A stretch of 64,000 nucleotides of DNA from JAQBXX01 sp947085325. Its GTDB lineage: Bacteria > Pseudomonadota > Gammaproteobacteria > SURF-13. The notes beneath the pieces were generated by a model. The model had not been told where the DNA came from. It did not search any database and worked only from the letters and a program-made list of their open reading frames with translations. Positions 24,780-33,069 of the stretch are shown piece after piece; within the stretch, counting starts at the first letter, position 1, and every line of letters starts with the position of its first letter. The translations under genes were made by a program, and so were the position numbers. The stretch spans positions 23,976 to 87,975 of the forward strand of contig CAMTVY010000013.1 in the NCBI GenBank assembly GCA_947085325.1, written 5' to 3'.

Positions 24780-25325
24780 GTGGAACAATTGCACGGAACG
24801 ACGATAGTGTCAGTGCGCCGCAACGGCAAGGTGGTGGTCGGCGGTGACGGGCAGGTGTCGATGGGCAATACCGTGATGAAAAGCAACGCCCGCAAGGTGC
24901 GGCGGCTGTATCACGACCAGGTCATCGCCGGGTTTGCCGGCGGCACCGCCGATGCCTTCACGCTGTTTGAGCGTTTCGAGGGCAAGCTGGAGAAGCATCA
25001 GGGCAACCTCACGCGCGCGGCGGTCGAGCTGGCCAAGGACTGGCGCACCGACCGCATGCTGCGGCGGCTGGAGGCATTGCTGCTGGTGGCTGACAAAAGC
25101 GTCTCGCTCATCATCTCCGGCAATGGCGATGTCATCGAGCCGGAAAACGGCCTCATGGCTATCGGCTCCGGCGGCCCCTACGCGCAAGCTGCTGCGCGCG
25201 CCCTGCTCGAAAACAGCGAACTCGACGCGCTTGCGATTGTTGAGCGCAGCCTCATGATTGCCGCCGACATCTGTGTGTTCACCAATTGCAATATCACCGT
25301 AGAAGAACTTGTTGCAACCGCTTGA
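24780..25325 (+). CDS. hslV: ATP-dependent protease subunit HslV
   Basis: Threonine protease of the HslVU (ClpYQ) complex, a two-component proteasome-like machine. The 181-aa precursor begins at GTG 24780. The catalytic N-terminal Thr is expected after removal of a short propeptide (MEQLHG before TTIVSVRR). GGDGQVS and AIGSGGPYA are family marks. It is followed nine bases later by hslU. I saw no clear sigma32 promoter; the leader is dominated by a repeat element. Confidence 0.96.
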   Translation: MEQLHGTTIVSVRRNGKVVVGGDGQVSMGNTVMKSNARKVRRLYHDQVIAGFAGGTADAFTLFERFEGKLEKHQGNLTRAAVELAKDWRTDRMLRRLEALLLVADKSVSLIISGNGDVIEPENGLMAIGSGGPYAQAAARALLENSELDALAIVERSLMIAADICVFTNCNITVEELVATA

Positions 25326-25333
25326 GTCCTGAC

Positions 25334-26653
25334 ATGTCCCTGACCCCGCAGCAAATCGTCCACGAGCTGGACAAGCATATCATCGGCCAGGCCGCCGCCA
25401 AGCGCGCCGTTGCCATTGCCCTGCGCAACCGCTGGCGCCGCAACCAGGTGGAGGAGTCGCTGCGCAATGAAATCACGCCCAAGAATATCCTGATGATCGG
25501 GCCGACCGGCGTCGGCAAGACCGAAATTGCGCGGCGGCTGGCAAAGCTCGCCCACGCGCCGTTTCTCAAGATCGAAGCCACCAAGTTCACCGAGGTGGGC
25601 TATGTCGGCCGCGACGTCGAATCCATCATCCGTGATCTGGTCGATACCGCGATCAAGATGACGCGCGAGGAAGAAATAAAAAAGGTGCGCCCACGCGCCG
25701 AGGAGAGCGCCGAGGAGCGCATACTCGACATCCTGTTGCGTCCGGCGCGTGTGGATTCCCCGGTGGTACAGGACGAGCCTGCCACACGCCAGATATTCCG
25801 CAAGAAACTGCGCGAAGGCGCGCTCGATGAGCGCGAGATCGAGGTCGATCTGAGTGTTGCGCCCATGGGGGTCGAGATCATGGCCCCGCCGGGCATGGAG
25901 GAGATGAGCAACCAGTTGCAGAGCATGTTCCAGAATCTGGCGGGCGCACGCACCCGCACGCGCAAGCTGCGGGTGAAGGAAGCCTTCAAGCTGCTAACCG
26001 ACGAGGCCGCCGCCAAGCTCATTGACGAAGAGGCGCTGAAGGCGCGCGCACTGCACAGCGTCGAGCAAAACGGCATTGTGTTTATCGACGAGATCGACAA
26101 GATCGCCAAGCGCGCTGAGTATGCCGGTGCGGATGTGTCGCGCGAGGGCGTGCAGCGCGACCTGTTGCCGCTGGTCGAGGGCAGCACGGTGTCCACCAAG
26201 CACGGCATGGTGAAGACCGACCATATCCTGTTCATCGCGTCCGGCGCGTTTCATGTCGCCAAGCCCTCGGATCTGATTCCGGAATTACAGGGCCGCTTGC
26301 CGATCCGCGTGGAAATGGACGCGCTCGGCGCGGAAGATTTTGTGCGCATCCTGACCGAGCCCGACGCCTCGCTGACTCGGCAGTACATCGCCTTGCTCGC
26401 AACCGAAGGTGTGGCGCTGAGCTTCACCAAGGACGGCATCGCGCGGCTGGCCGAAGTGGCATGGAAGGTGAACGAGCGCACGGAAAACATCGGCGCGCGC
26501 CGCCTGCATACGGTGATGGAACGCCTGCTGGAGACGATCTCGTTCGAGGCATCGGATAAGGACGGCACCCGGCTCGAGGTCAATGCCGCCTATGTGGATG
26601 AGCATCTCGGCAAGCTGGTCGAGGATGAAGACCTGACGCGTTACATCCTGTAG
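25334..26653 (+). CDS. hslU: HslU AAA+ unfoldase
   Basis: ATPase ring that unfolds substrates and feeds them to HslV. The 439-aa protein has Walker A GPTGVGKT, the YVGRDVES pore motif, the family-specific I domain, Walker B IVFIDEIDK, and the C-terminal EDLTRYIL tail that docks into HslV. The ATG at 25334 gives the canonical MSLTPQQIV start. The TAG stop is the last part of a CTGTAG direct repeat that flanks an inserted repeat element. Confidence 0.97.
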   Translation: MSLTPQQIVHELDKHIIGQAAAKRAVAIALRNRWRRNQVEESLRNEITPKNILMIGPTGVGKTEIARRLAKLAHAPFLKIEATKFTEVGYVGRDVESIIRDLVDTAIKMTREEEIKKVRPRAEESAEERILDILLRPARVDSPVVQDEPATRQIFRKKLREGALDEREIEVDLSVAPMGVEIMAPPGMEEMSNQLQSMFQNLAGARTRTRKLRVKEAFKLLTDEAAAKLIDEEALKARALHSVEQNGIVFIDEIDKIAKRAEYAGADVSREGVQRDLLPLVEGSTVSTKHGMVKTDHILFIASGAFHVAKPSDLIPELQGRLPIRVEMDALGAEDFVRILTEPDASLTRQYIALLATEGVALSFTKDGIARLAEVAWKVNERTENIGARRLHTVMERLLETISFEASDKDGTRLEVNAAYVDEHLGKLVEDEDLTRYIL

Positions 26654-26792
26654 GGCATCTCTAAAAATGCGTCTTTTGCTTCAATACTGCGTTGCAGCTT
26701 GTCTCCGCTGCTCACATACTGGCGTGTATGCTGCGCTGCTCGCCTGCGCTGCGCCTTGTCTTGAAGCAAAATCCATCATTTTTAGAGACGCC
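26654..26792. mobile_element. MITE-like element with 6-bp target duplication, after hslU
   Basis: 139 bp with inverted ends: GGCATCTCTAAAAATG on the left and the complement of GGCGTCTCTAAAAATG on the right. TTTTGCTTCAA is repeated inversely further in. It is flanked by direct CTGTAG copies at 26648-26653 and 26793-26798; the left copy contains the hslU stop codon. It is too small to encode a transposase, so any movement would need one in trans. The internal part matches the copy at 28068-28305. Confidence 0.78.
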
Positions 26793-26805
26793 CTGTAGCG
26801 CCACC

Positions 26806-27183
26806 ATGGCAGACGAACCCAACAAACCGCGTCCGATAGAAATCAATCTGCATCAGAAGTCGCGCGTGCTCGAAGTCAGCTTCGACGACGGTGCGCATTT
26901 CAACCTGTCGTGCGAATACCTGCGCGTCCATTCGCCGTCAGCCGAGGTGCGTGGTCACGGGCCGGGGCAGGAAGTGTTGCAGGTCGGCAAGGAACAGGTC
27001 AACATTAGCGCGATTGATCCGGTAGGCAGCTACGCCGTGCGCCTGCACTTTGACGACGGGCACAATACCGGGCTGTACTCCTGGCGCTATCTGTACGAGC
27101 TCGGTGCCCAGCATGAAGAGAAATGGCGTGATTATCTGGCGCGCCTGCAACAGGCGGGTGTGACCCGTTCGGCTGACTCATGA
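26806..27183 (+). CDS. DUF971 family protein
   Basis: 125-aa soluble protein matching the DUF971 / gamma-butyrobetaine hydroxylase-like N-terminal domain. Marks are IEINLHQKSRVLEVSFDDG, LSCEYLRVHSPSAEVRGHG and the closing GLYSWRYLYELG. The domain often occurs alone and next to hslVU in proteobacteria. Its function is unknown, though a metal or Fe-S link has been proposed for the fold. ATG at 26806 is chosen because the open frame upstream is inside the repeat element. Confidence 0.87.
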   Translation: MADEPNKPRPIEINLHQKSRVLEVSFDDGAHFNLSCEYLRVHSPSAEVRGHGPGQEVLQVGKEQVNISAIDPVGSYAVRLHFDDGHNTGLYSWRYLYELGAQHEEKWRDYLARLQQAGVTRSADS

Positions 27184-27212
27184 GTTCATTGTTAAAATTA
27201 TGCTCTCTGCTA

Positions 27213-27320
27213 CGTTCCCGCCCCTTGTTTAGGGGGCGGGACAGGGTGGGGGTAGAGTTAACAGGGTTGTTACTCAGGAGACACCTTGTCAGCAGTGTGC
27301 CCTTACTTGGTGTCTCCTGA
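27213..27320. repeat. About 105-bp repeat, copy 2 (upstream of ubiE)
   Basis: Second copy of the repeat at 3342-3444, in the same orientation. It contains the shared GGGCGGGACAGGGTGGGGGT word. Its 3' part has perfect 12-bp inverted arms, TCAGGAGACACC and GGTGTCTCCTGA. It ends ten bases before the ubiE ATG and so forms most of the ubiE leader. Confidence 0.8.
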
Positions 27321-27329
27321 GGCGGCGCT

Positions 27330-28073
27330 ATGGAAAAGAAGACCCACTTCGGTTTTGAAGACGTACCCGAGTCCGAAAAGGCGCGCCGTGTAGGCGCGGT
27401 GTTCGACTCGGTGGCGACGCGCTATGACGTGATGAACGATGCCATGTCGTTCGGTGTGCACCGGCTATGGAAGCGGTTCGCGGTGGAGCGTGCGGGTTTG
27501 CGCGGCGGCGAGTCGGTGCTGGATGTCGCGGGCGGCACGGGCGACATCGCGCGCTTGCTGGCGCGCAAGGTGGGCGCCAAGGGCAGGCTGGTGGTCACCG
27601 ACATTAATGCCGCCATGCTGGGCGTGGGGCGTGCGCGGCTGGTCGATGCGGGCGTGGTGGGTAACGTCGAATACGTGCAGGCCGATGCCGAGCACCTGCC
27701 GTTTCCCGACGACAGCTTCGACTGCATCACCATCGCCTTTGGCCTGCGCAACGTCACCCGCAAGGAGGCGGCACTGGCCTCCATGCAGCGGATACTGAAG
27801 CCGGGTGGGCGCTTGCTGGTGCTGGAGTTTTCCAAGCCGCGCCTGCCAGCCTTGGCGCCTGCCTATGATTTTTATTCCTTCAAGGTGTTGCCCGTGCTGG
27901 GCAAGCTGATTGCCGGCGATGAGGCGAGTTACCGTTATCTGGCCGAGTCGATACGCATGCACCCGGATCAGGACACGCTCAAAATGATGATGCAGCATGC
28001 GGGTCTGGAACGCTGCGAATACTTCAACCTCAGTGGCGGAATAGTAGCGCTGCACCGTGGCTACAAACTCTAA
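27330..28073 (+). CDS. ubiE: Ubiquinone/menaquinone C-methyltransferase UbiE
   Basis: SAM-dependent C-methylation in ubiquinone (and menaquinone) synthesis. The 247-aa protein has THFGFEDVPESEKARRVGAVFDSVA, motif I LDVAGGTGDIARLL, and the second UbiE signature RNVTRKEAALASMQRILKPGG. It ends in the usual ALHRGYKL. The TAA stop lies in the end of the repeat element at 28068-28305. It is followed by ubiJ and ubiB, the standard order. Confidence 0.97.
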   Translation: MEKKTHFGFEDVPESEKARRVGAVFDSVATRYDVMNDAMSFGVHRLWKRFAVERAGLRGGESVLDVAGGTGDIARLLARKVGAKGRLVVTDINAAMLGVGRARLVDAGVVGNVEYVQADAEHLPFPDDSFDCITIAFGLRNVTRKEAALASMQRILKPGGRLLVLEFSKPRLPALAPAYDFYSFKVLPVLGKLIAGDEASYRYLAESIRMHPDQDTLKMMMQHAGLERCEYFNLSGGIVALHRGYKL

Positions 28074-28099
28074 AAAATGCGTCTTTCTCTCCAATACGG

Positions 28100-28152
28100 T
28101 GCTGTACAAGGACGTACTAATGGCGCGAGCGCAGGACGCGCAGGAGCGATCG
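28100..28152. repeat. 53-bp repeat, copy a
   Basis: Begins TGCTGTACAAGGACGTAC and continues with ATGGCGCGAGCGCAGGACGC before ending AGGAGCGATCG. It differs from copy b (28195-28247) at four positions. It also resembles the in-frame insert in dnaG at 59122-59165. Confidence 0.8.
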
Positions 28153-28194
28153 TTACAGCTTGTCTCCGCTGCTCACATACTGGCGTGTATGCTG

Positions 28195-28247
28195 TGCTGT
28201 ACAAGGATGCACGAATGGCGCGAGCGCAGGACGCGCAGGAGCGACCG
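28195..28247. repeat. 53-bp repeat, copy b
   Basis: Second direct copy, starting TGCTGTACAAGGATGCAC and ending AGGAGCGACCG. Its position within the outer element differs from copy a by 95 bp. This suggests either two insertions or an ancestral structure lost from the copy at 26654. Confidence 0.8.
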
Positions 28248-28306
28248 ATGCTCGCCTGCGCTGCGCCTTGTCTTGAGGCAAAATCCATCATTTTTAGGGG
28301 CTCCCG

Positions 28307-28933
28307 TTGAGTCGCCCACTACCTACCCCGTTGGCCGTTGTATTTGAGGCCGCGCTCAATCGCTACCTGGCCATGGACGCGGACAGTCAGCGCCAGCTCG
28401 CGGCACTGTCCGGCAAGGCGGTGGCCGTTGAGCTTACCGATTTTGACTGGGAGTGGGTGTTGCTGGTACAGAACGACGGCCTGCGTGTGTTCAGCAGCTA
28501 CGACGGCCCGGTAACCGCGCGGCTGCGCGGCAGCAGCAGCGCCTTGCTGCGCATGGGGGCGGGAGACACGTCGCGCGCGGCGTTTTCCGCCGGCACGGTG
28601 GAGTTCAACGGCGACGTGGAGCTGGGGCAGCGCATCAAGGCCCTGTTTGACAACATCGACATCGACTGGGAAGAACAGCTATCCAGAGTGGTGGGCGATG
28701 TGGCGGCACACAGCATCGGCCACGCCGTGCGCAGCACGCACAACTGGGGCAAGCAGACGCTGGCTACACTGATGCAGGACTTTGCCGAGTATCAGCAGGA
28801 AGAGGCACGCAACCTGCCGACACAGGAGGAGGCCGAGGCATTCAACGCGGCAGTGGATACGCTGCGGGATGACGTCGCGCGGCTGGAGCAACGTATTCAG
28901 CGCCTGTCTGCCATGAAAAAAGACACACCATGA
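28307..28933 (+). CDS. ubiJ: Ubiquinone biosynthesis accessory factor UbiJ
   Basis: 208-aa SCP2-domain lipid-binding protein, part of the soluble Ubi metabolon that presents hydrophobic intermediates to hydroxylases and methyltransferases. An N-terminal SCP2 fold (VAVELTDFDWEWVLLVQNDGLRV, GTVEFNGDVELGQRIKALFDNIDIDWEEQL) is followed by a helical C-terminus with a coiled-coil end (DTLRDDVARLEQRIQRL). The start is TTG at 28307, just beyond the repeat element. It overlaps ubiB by ATGA. Confidence 0.92.
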   Translation: MSRPLPTPLAVVFEAALNRYLAMDADSQRQLAALSGKAVAVELTDFDWEWVLLVQNDGLRVFSSYDGPVTARLRGSSSALLRMGAGDTSRAAFSAGTVEFNGDVELGQRIKALFDNIDIDWEEQLSRVVGDVAAHSIGHAVRSTHNWGKQTLATLMQDFAEYQQEEARNLPTQEEAEAFNAAVDTLRDDVARLEQRIQRLSAMKKDTP

Positions 28934-30585
28934 TCGCACCACGCCAACTGCTGCGCCTGCTGCATATCAACATTGTGCTGGTTCGGCACGGTCTGGATGA
29001 AATCATACTCGCCACGCACCTGTTCCGTCCGGTGCGCTACGTGCTTTATCTGTTTCCCTGGTACTGGCTGCGGGGCAAGCAGGCGCCGCGTGCCGTGCGT
29101 ATTCGACGCGCGCTGGAAGACCTCGGGCCCATCTTCGTCAAATTCGGGCAGCTGCTGTCCACCCGTCCCGATCTGCTGCCGGAAGACATTGCGCACGAGC
29201 TGGCCTTGCTGCAAGACCGGGTGCAGCCTTTTCCCGGCGCACAGGCGCGTGCGTTCATCGAGCAGGCGCATGGAAAACCCGTGCTTGAAATATTTCAGGA
29301 ATTCGACGAAACGCCACTGGCCGCCGCCTCCGTTGCCCAGGTACATGCCGCACGGCTGTTCGACGGGCGCGAGGTTATCGTCAAGGTGCTGCGGCCTCAG
29401 GTTGAGCGAGCCATCCGGCGTGACGTGAGTCTGCTCTACACCGTGGCGGCTCTGGCGGAGCGCTACTGGGCCGATGGCAAGCGCCTGCGCCCGACTGCCG
29501 TGGTAGCCGAATTTGAAAAAACATTGCTGGGTGAGCTTGATCTGCTGCGCGAGGCCGCAAACGCGAGCCAATTGCGGCGCAACTTTGAAGGCTCCAGCCT
29601 GCTTTATGTGCCGGAGATCGTGTGGCCGCTCACGCGCCGCAACGTGATGGTGATGGAGCGCATCTTCGGCACGCCGATCAGCCATGTCGAAAGCCTTGTG
29701 GCGCAGGGCGTTGATCTCAAGCGCCTGTCCGAGAACGGTGTCGAGATATTTTTCACCCAGGTGTTCCGCCACAACTTTTTCCACGCCGACATGCACCCCG
29801 GCAACATCTTCGTCGCCAAGGACGGGCGCTACATGGCGGTGGATTTCGGCATCATGGGCACGCTCAGCACGCGCGACCAGCGCTATCTGGCGGAAAATCT
29901 GCTCGCCTTCTTCCACCGCGACTACCGGCGTGTGGCCGAGGCCCATGTCGATGCCGGCTGGGTGCCGTCGGGCACGCGGGTGGATGAATTCGAGGCGGCG
30001 ATCCGCAGCGTGTGCGAGCCCATCTTCGAGCGCCCGCTGAGCGAAATATCCTTCGGCCAGTTGCTGTTGCGTTTGTTCCAGACCGCACGCCAATTCAACA
30101 TGGAAGTGCAGCCGCAACTGGTGCTGCTGCAAAAAACCCTGCTGGCTATCGAGGGGCTGGGTCGCGAACTGTACCCGGAGCTGGATTTATGGCAGACCGC
30201 CAAGCCGTTTCTGGAGCGCTGGATGAGCGAACAGGTCGGCGTTCGTGGCCTGCTCAAGGCGCTGAAGAAAAACGCGCCGGTGTGGGCGGAAAAACTGCCC
30301 GACCTGCCGCTGCTGGTGCACGATTTCTTGCAGCAGGCACACGAAGGCAAGTCACAGGTAGAATGGAAGTCAGACGAAATCGCCAAACTGCGGTACGAAA
30401 TCAGGCGCGCCCAGCGGCGCAACTACAGCGTCATCGTCGGCAGCGCGCTGATCATCAGCGCCGCCATCGTCAAGGGCCTCGACGGTTTTGCGCCCACCAT
30501 GTTGGGCGATGCGCCGCTGTTGACCTGGGTGCTGGGCGGCTTGGGCGGGCTGCTGGTTATCGCCGCGTGGCCGGATGATAAATAG
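28930..30585 (+). CDS. ubiB: UbiB kinase-like protein
   Basis: Atypical protein-kinase-like ATPase needed for ubiquinone synthesis and for coenzyme Q precursor extraction or metabolon function. The 551-aa protein has the KFGQLLSTRPDLLP signature and an Ala-rich loop PLAAASVAQVHAA in place of the Gly-rich loop. Other kinase-like residues are VIVKVLRP (Lys), HADMHPGNIF and AVDFGIMG. Two C-terminal hydrophobic segments anchor it in the membrane. ATG overlaps the ubiJ stop. Confidence 0.97.
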   Translation: MIAPRQLLRLLHINIVLVRHGLDEIILATHLFRPVRYVLYLFPWYWLRGKQAPRAVRIRRALEDLGPIFVKFGQLLSTRPDLLPEDIAHELALLQDRVQPFPGAQARAFIEQAHGKPVLEIFQEFDETPLAAASVAQVHAARLFDGREVIVKVLRPQVERAIRRDVSLLYTVAALAERYWADGKRLRPTAVVAEFEKTLLGELDLLREAANASQLRRNFEGSSLLYVPEIVWPLTRRNVMVMERIFGTPISHVESLVAQGVDLKRLSENGVEIFFTQVFRHNFFHADMHPGNIFVAKDGRYMAVDFGIMGTLSTRDQRYLAENLLAFFHRDYRRVAEAHVDAGWVPSGTRVDEFEAAIRSVCEPIFERPLSEISFGQLLLRLFQTARQFNMEVQPQLVLLQKTLLAIEGLGRELYPELDLWQTAKPFLERWMSEQVGVRGLLKALKKNAPVWAEKLPDLPLLVHDFLQQAHEGKSQVEWKSDEIAKLRYEIRRAQRRNYSVIVGSALIISAAIVKGLDGFAPTMLGDAPLLTWVLGGLGGLLVIAAWPDDK

Positions 30586-30603
30586 CAGGCTGGATAAATC
30601 CAT

Positions 30604-30623
30604 TAAAGGGCTCCGACCCTTTA
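30604..30623. terminator. Hairpin between convergent ubiB and dgkA
   Basis: AAAGGG and CCCTTT flank a 5-nt loop, extended by neighbouring A/T pairs (TAAAGGG/CCCTTTA). It lies in the 38-bp gap between convergent genes and is a plausible two-way terminator, although the T-run is short. Confidence 0.5.
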
Positions 30624-30995
30624 TCACTCCCACAACACCAGTAGCCAGATGACCGCCACATTAAGCAATGCGATCAGTACCGCTGCGCTGCCCATGTCTT
30701 TGGCGCGCTTGATGAGGTGGTGGTTTTCCAGGGAGATGCGGTCTAGCGCCGCCTCCAGCGCTGAGTTGAGTAATTCGACGATCAATACCAGCAGCACCGA
30801 AGAGATCATCAACACACGACCAACGGCGCTCTGCTCCAGATAGAGCGCCAGCGGCACCAGGATGGCCGCCAGCAGGATTTCCTGCCGGAACGCAGCCTCG
30901 TGCCGGAACGCGGCTTTTATGCCGTGGGCAGAGTACGTGCAGGCGCTGAGCAGGCGTTTGAACCCGGTTGTTCCCTTGTGTTGAGACTCTTGCAT
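30624..30995 (-). CDS. dgkA: Diacylglycerol kinase
   Basis: Small integral-membrane kinase that recycles diacylglycerol from membrane-derived oligosaccharide or lipid A turnover. The 123-aa protein has three hydrophobic helices. The conserved active-site stretch VELLNSALEAALDR is followed by KRAKDMGSAAV. An N-terminal amphipathic GIKAAFRHEAAFRQE segment is also typical. It is convergent with ubiB. Confidence 0.96.
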   Translation of the reverse strand: MQESQHKGTTGFKRLLSACTYSAHGIKAAFRHEAAFRQEILLAAILVPLALYLEQSAVGRVLMISSVLLVLIVELLNSALEAALDRISLENHHLIKRAKDMGSAAVLIALLNVAVIWLLVLWE

Positions 30996-31037
30996 GGAGG
31001 TAGTCTCTCTGCGATTCTATTGCACTTGATTGTGTGA

Positions 31038-31601
31038 TCACTGCTGCTGATGTGGGCGCTGCAAGCCGGCCTCGACCTTGCCGCGCTTTTCCTTCCCCGA
31101 CAATAACTCAACCAGTTCCAGCGCGAAATCCATGGCAGTGCCGGGGCCGCGTGAGGTGATGATGGTGCCGTCCCTGACCACGGGATTATTTTCAATCGTG
31201 ATTTTGGAGGATGCGAGTTTTTCCAGTGTGCCCGGAAAGCCGGTGGCGCGTTTGCCGTCGAGTAGGCCCGCGTGTGCGAGCACGGCAGGGGCGGCGCAGA
31301 TGGCAGCGGTGAATTTTCCGCTGTGCGCCATTTTTTTCAGCAGTGCGTGGATGCGCGCGTCGTTATTGAGGTTGTCGCTGCCGGGCTGGCCGCCAGGCAG
31401 GACTACCATGTCGTAGTCGTGCGCCAGGGCTTCATCGAGCGTGGTGTCGGCCAGCAGCCGCGTGCCGCGGCTCGCCACCACTGGTTCGGTGTCGAGGCCG
31501 GCGGTGACAACGTTGATGCCCGCGCGGCGCAGCAGGTCGATGAGGGTGACCGCTTCCAGTTCTTCACAGCCCTGGGCCAAAGGAATCAGTACGCGAGGCA
31601 T
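31038..31601 (-). CDS. DJ-1/PfpI family protein (YajL-like)
   Basis: 187-aa DJ-1 superfamily protein. The reactive Cys102 is in ICAAPAVLA and its partner is Glu15 in GCEELEAVT; VLPGGQPGSDNL and GPGTAMDFALELVE match the YajL/DJ-1 branch. Members act in oxidative-stress protection, with reported glyoxalase or chaperone activities that are debated. The ATG at 31601 gives the standard PRVLIPLAQG start. It sits on the same strand upstream of dgkA by 42 bp. Confidence 0.9.
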   Translation of the reverse strand: MPRVLIPLAQGCEELEAVTLIDLLRRAGINVVTAGLDTEPVVASRGTRLLADTTLDEALAHDYDMVVLPGGQPGSDNLNNDARIHALLKKMAHSGKFTAAICAAPAVLAHAGLLDGKRATGFPGTLEKLASSKITIENNPVVRDGTIITSRGPGTAMDFALELVELLSGKEKRGKVEAGLQRPHQQQ

Positions 31602-31686
31602 GGCGGAAACCTCTCAGGGTGTCATTGACTGGAGTGTAGCTCTGCGCCCTTGCTGTGAACCGTGCTGTACATACGTCGGCGCATGC

Positions 31687-33030
31687 CTACTCGCCTGTGC
31701 GCGATTGCAGTATCGCCATGCCCTTGAGCAGGGTGAGCGCCTCGTGCAGCTGGTAATCGCTACTGATAAGCGGCTCCTTGTCCTGCGCTGTACCGGGCGC
31801 GATGCTTGCACCATTCGTGTCCTTGGCCTTGTCGCCATTGCCGTTGGTGAGGTGGCGGGTCAAGTCAGCTTCCTTGAGCGGCTCCATGACGGAGCCTTCG
31901 CCCACAGTAACCTTGACGTTGTCGATGATGATATCGGGCACGATGCCCTCGGCCTGTATCGAACGTCCGTTTGGCGTGTAGTAGCGCGCCGTGGTGAGCT
32001 TCAATGCAGTGTCGCTGGTAACAGGCAATATGGTCTGCACCGAGCCTTTGCCGAAGGTCTTGCTGCCCATGATGACGGCGCGCTTGTGATCCTGTAATGC
32101 ACCGGCCACGATTTCGGAGGCCGAAGCCGAGCCGCCATTGACCAGCACAATCATCGGCGCACCCTTGAGCACGTCACCGGGGGTGGCGGTAAAGCGCATC
32201 TTGGAATCCTTGACCCGGCCTTCGGTGTAGACGAGGAGGCCCTTCTCGATGAAGGCATCACTGACGGTGACCGCCGCGCTCAGCACGCCCCCCGGATCGT
32301 TACGCAGGTCGAGCACCAGGCCTTTGAGGCTGCCGCCGTTGTCTTTCTTGAGCTGGCTCACGGCCTCAATCAGGTTGGTGCCGGTCTGGGCCTGGAATTG
32401 CGAGATGCGCACATAGCCGTAACCCGGTGCCAGCATGCGTGACTTCACGCTTTTCACCTTGATGACGGCGCGCGTGAGGACAATGGTGAGCGGCTTTTCT
32501 TCGTCTTTGCGCAGAACGGTGAGCGTGATCTTGGTGCCGACTTCGCCGCGCATCATCTTGACGGCATCGCTCAGACTCATGCCCTGCAGTGGGGTGTCGT
32601 CGAGCCGCACGATGAGATCGCCTGCCTGCATGCCGCCCCGGCTTGCGGGCGTGTCATCGATGGGCGAGATTACCTTGACGAGGCCGTTTTCCATGCTGAC
32701 TTCGAGGCCGAGACCGCCAAATTCGCCGCTGGTGCCGATCTGCAATTCCTTGTAGGCGTCGGCATCGAGATAGGCGGAGTGCGGATCCAGCCCCGCCAGC
32801 ATGCCTTGGATGGCGTGGTTGAGCAGGGTTTTGTCGTCCACGGCTTCGACGTAGTCGCTTTTGACGCGACCAAAGACCTCGGTGAAGGTGCGCAACTCGG
32901 CAAGCGGCAAGCCGGTGGCTGCTGCTGCCGTGTCTTCGCGGTCGGCAAAGACGCTGTGCCCGATCGTAAGCGATGCGCCGAGTACCAGCCCGAGTGCAAG
33001 GATGAGGAAGGTGCGTAATGTGGACTTCAT
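31687..33030 (-). CDS. ctpA: Carboxy-terminal processing protease (S41)
   Basis: Periplasmic serine protease of 447 aa. An N-terminal signal/anchor (FLILALGLVLGASLTIG) is followed by a PDZ domain (about 105-180: GGLGLEVSMENG, GGMQAGDLIVRLDD). The S41 catalytic domain has Ser in GGSASASE and Lys in KTFGKGSVQ, the Ser-Lys dyad. Such proteases trim peptidoglycan hydrolases or their regulators. It lies directly downstream of envC, an amidase activator. Confidence 0.93.
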   Translation of the reverse strand: MKSTLRTFLILALGLVLGASLTIGHSVFADREDTAAAATGLPLAELRTFTEVFGRVKSDYVEAVDDKTLLNHAIQGMLAGLDPHSAYLDADAYKELQIGTSGEFGGLGLEVSMENGLVKVISPIDDTPASRGGMQAGDLIVRLDDTPLQGMSLSDAVKMMRGEVGTKITLTVLRKDEEKPLTIVLTRAVIKVKSVKSRMLAPGYGYVRISQFQAQTGTNLIEAVSQLKKDNGGSLKGLVLDLRNDPGGVLSAAVTVSDAFIEKGLLVYTEGRVKDSKMRFTATPGDVLKGAPMIVLVNGGSASASEIVAGALQDHKRAVIMGSKTFGKGSVQTILPVTSDTALKLTTARYYTPNGRSIQAEGIVPDIIIDNVKVTVGEGSVMEPLKEADLTRHLTNGNGDKAKDTNGASIAPGTAQDKEPLISSDYQLHEALTLLKGMAILQSRTGE

Positions 33031-33069
33031 TGATAACTCCGTGACGCAGTTGTGGGGTGCGCCTGCTCT

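Larger units (their letters stand above)
28068..28305. mobile_element. Diverged MITE-like element carrying two inserted 53-bp repeats
   Basis: The outer sequence matches the element at 26654-26792: the CTCTAAAAAATGCGTCTTT start, the segment CTTGTCTCCGCTGCTCACAT, and the AATCCATCATTTTTAG end. Two extra blocks at 28100-28152 and 28195-28247 interrupt it and are 49/53 identical to each other. No flanking duplication was found. The left end supplies the ubiE stop; the right end abuts the ubiJ start. Confidence 0.75.

Noticed and set aside
24604..24780. Heat-shock sigma32 promoter before hslV
   Set aside because: No CTTGAA with a CCCCAT element at 13-15 bp was found; the region is taken up by the repeat element.
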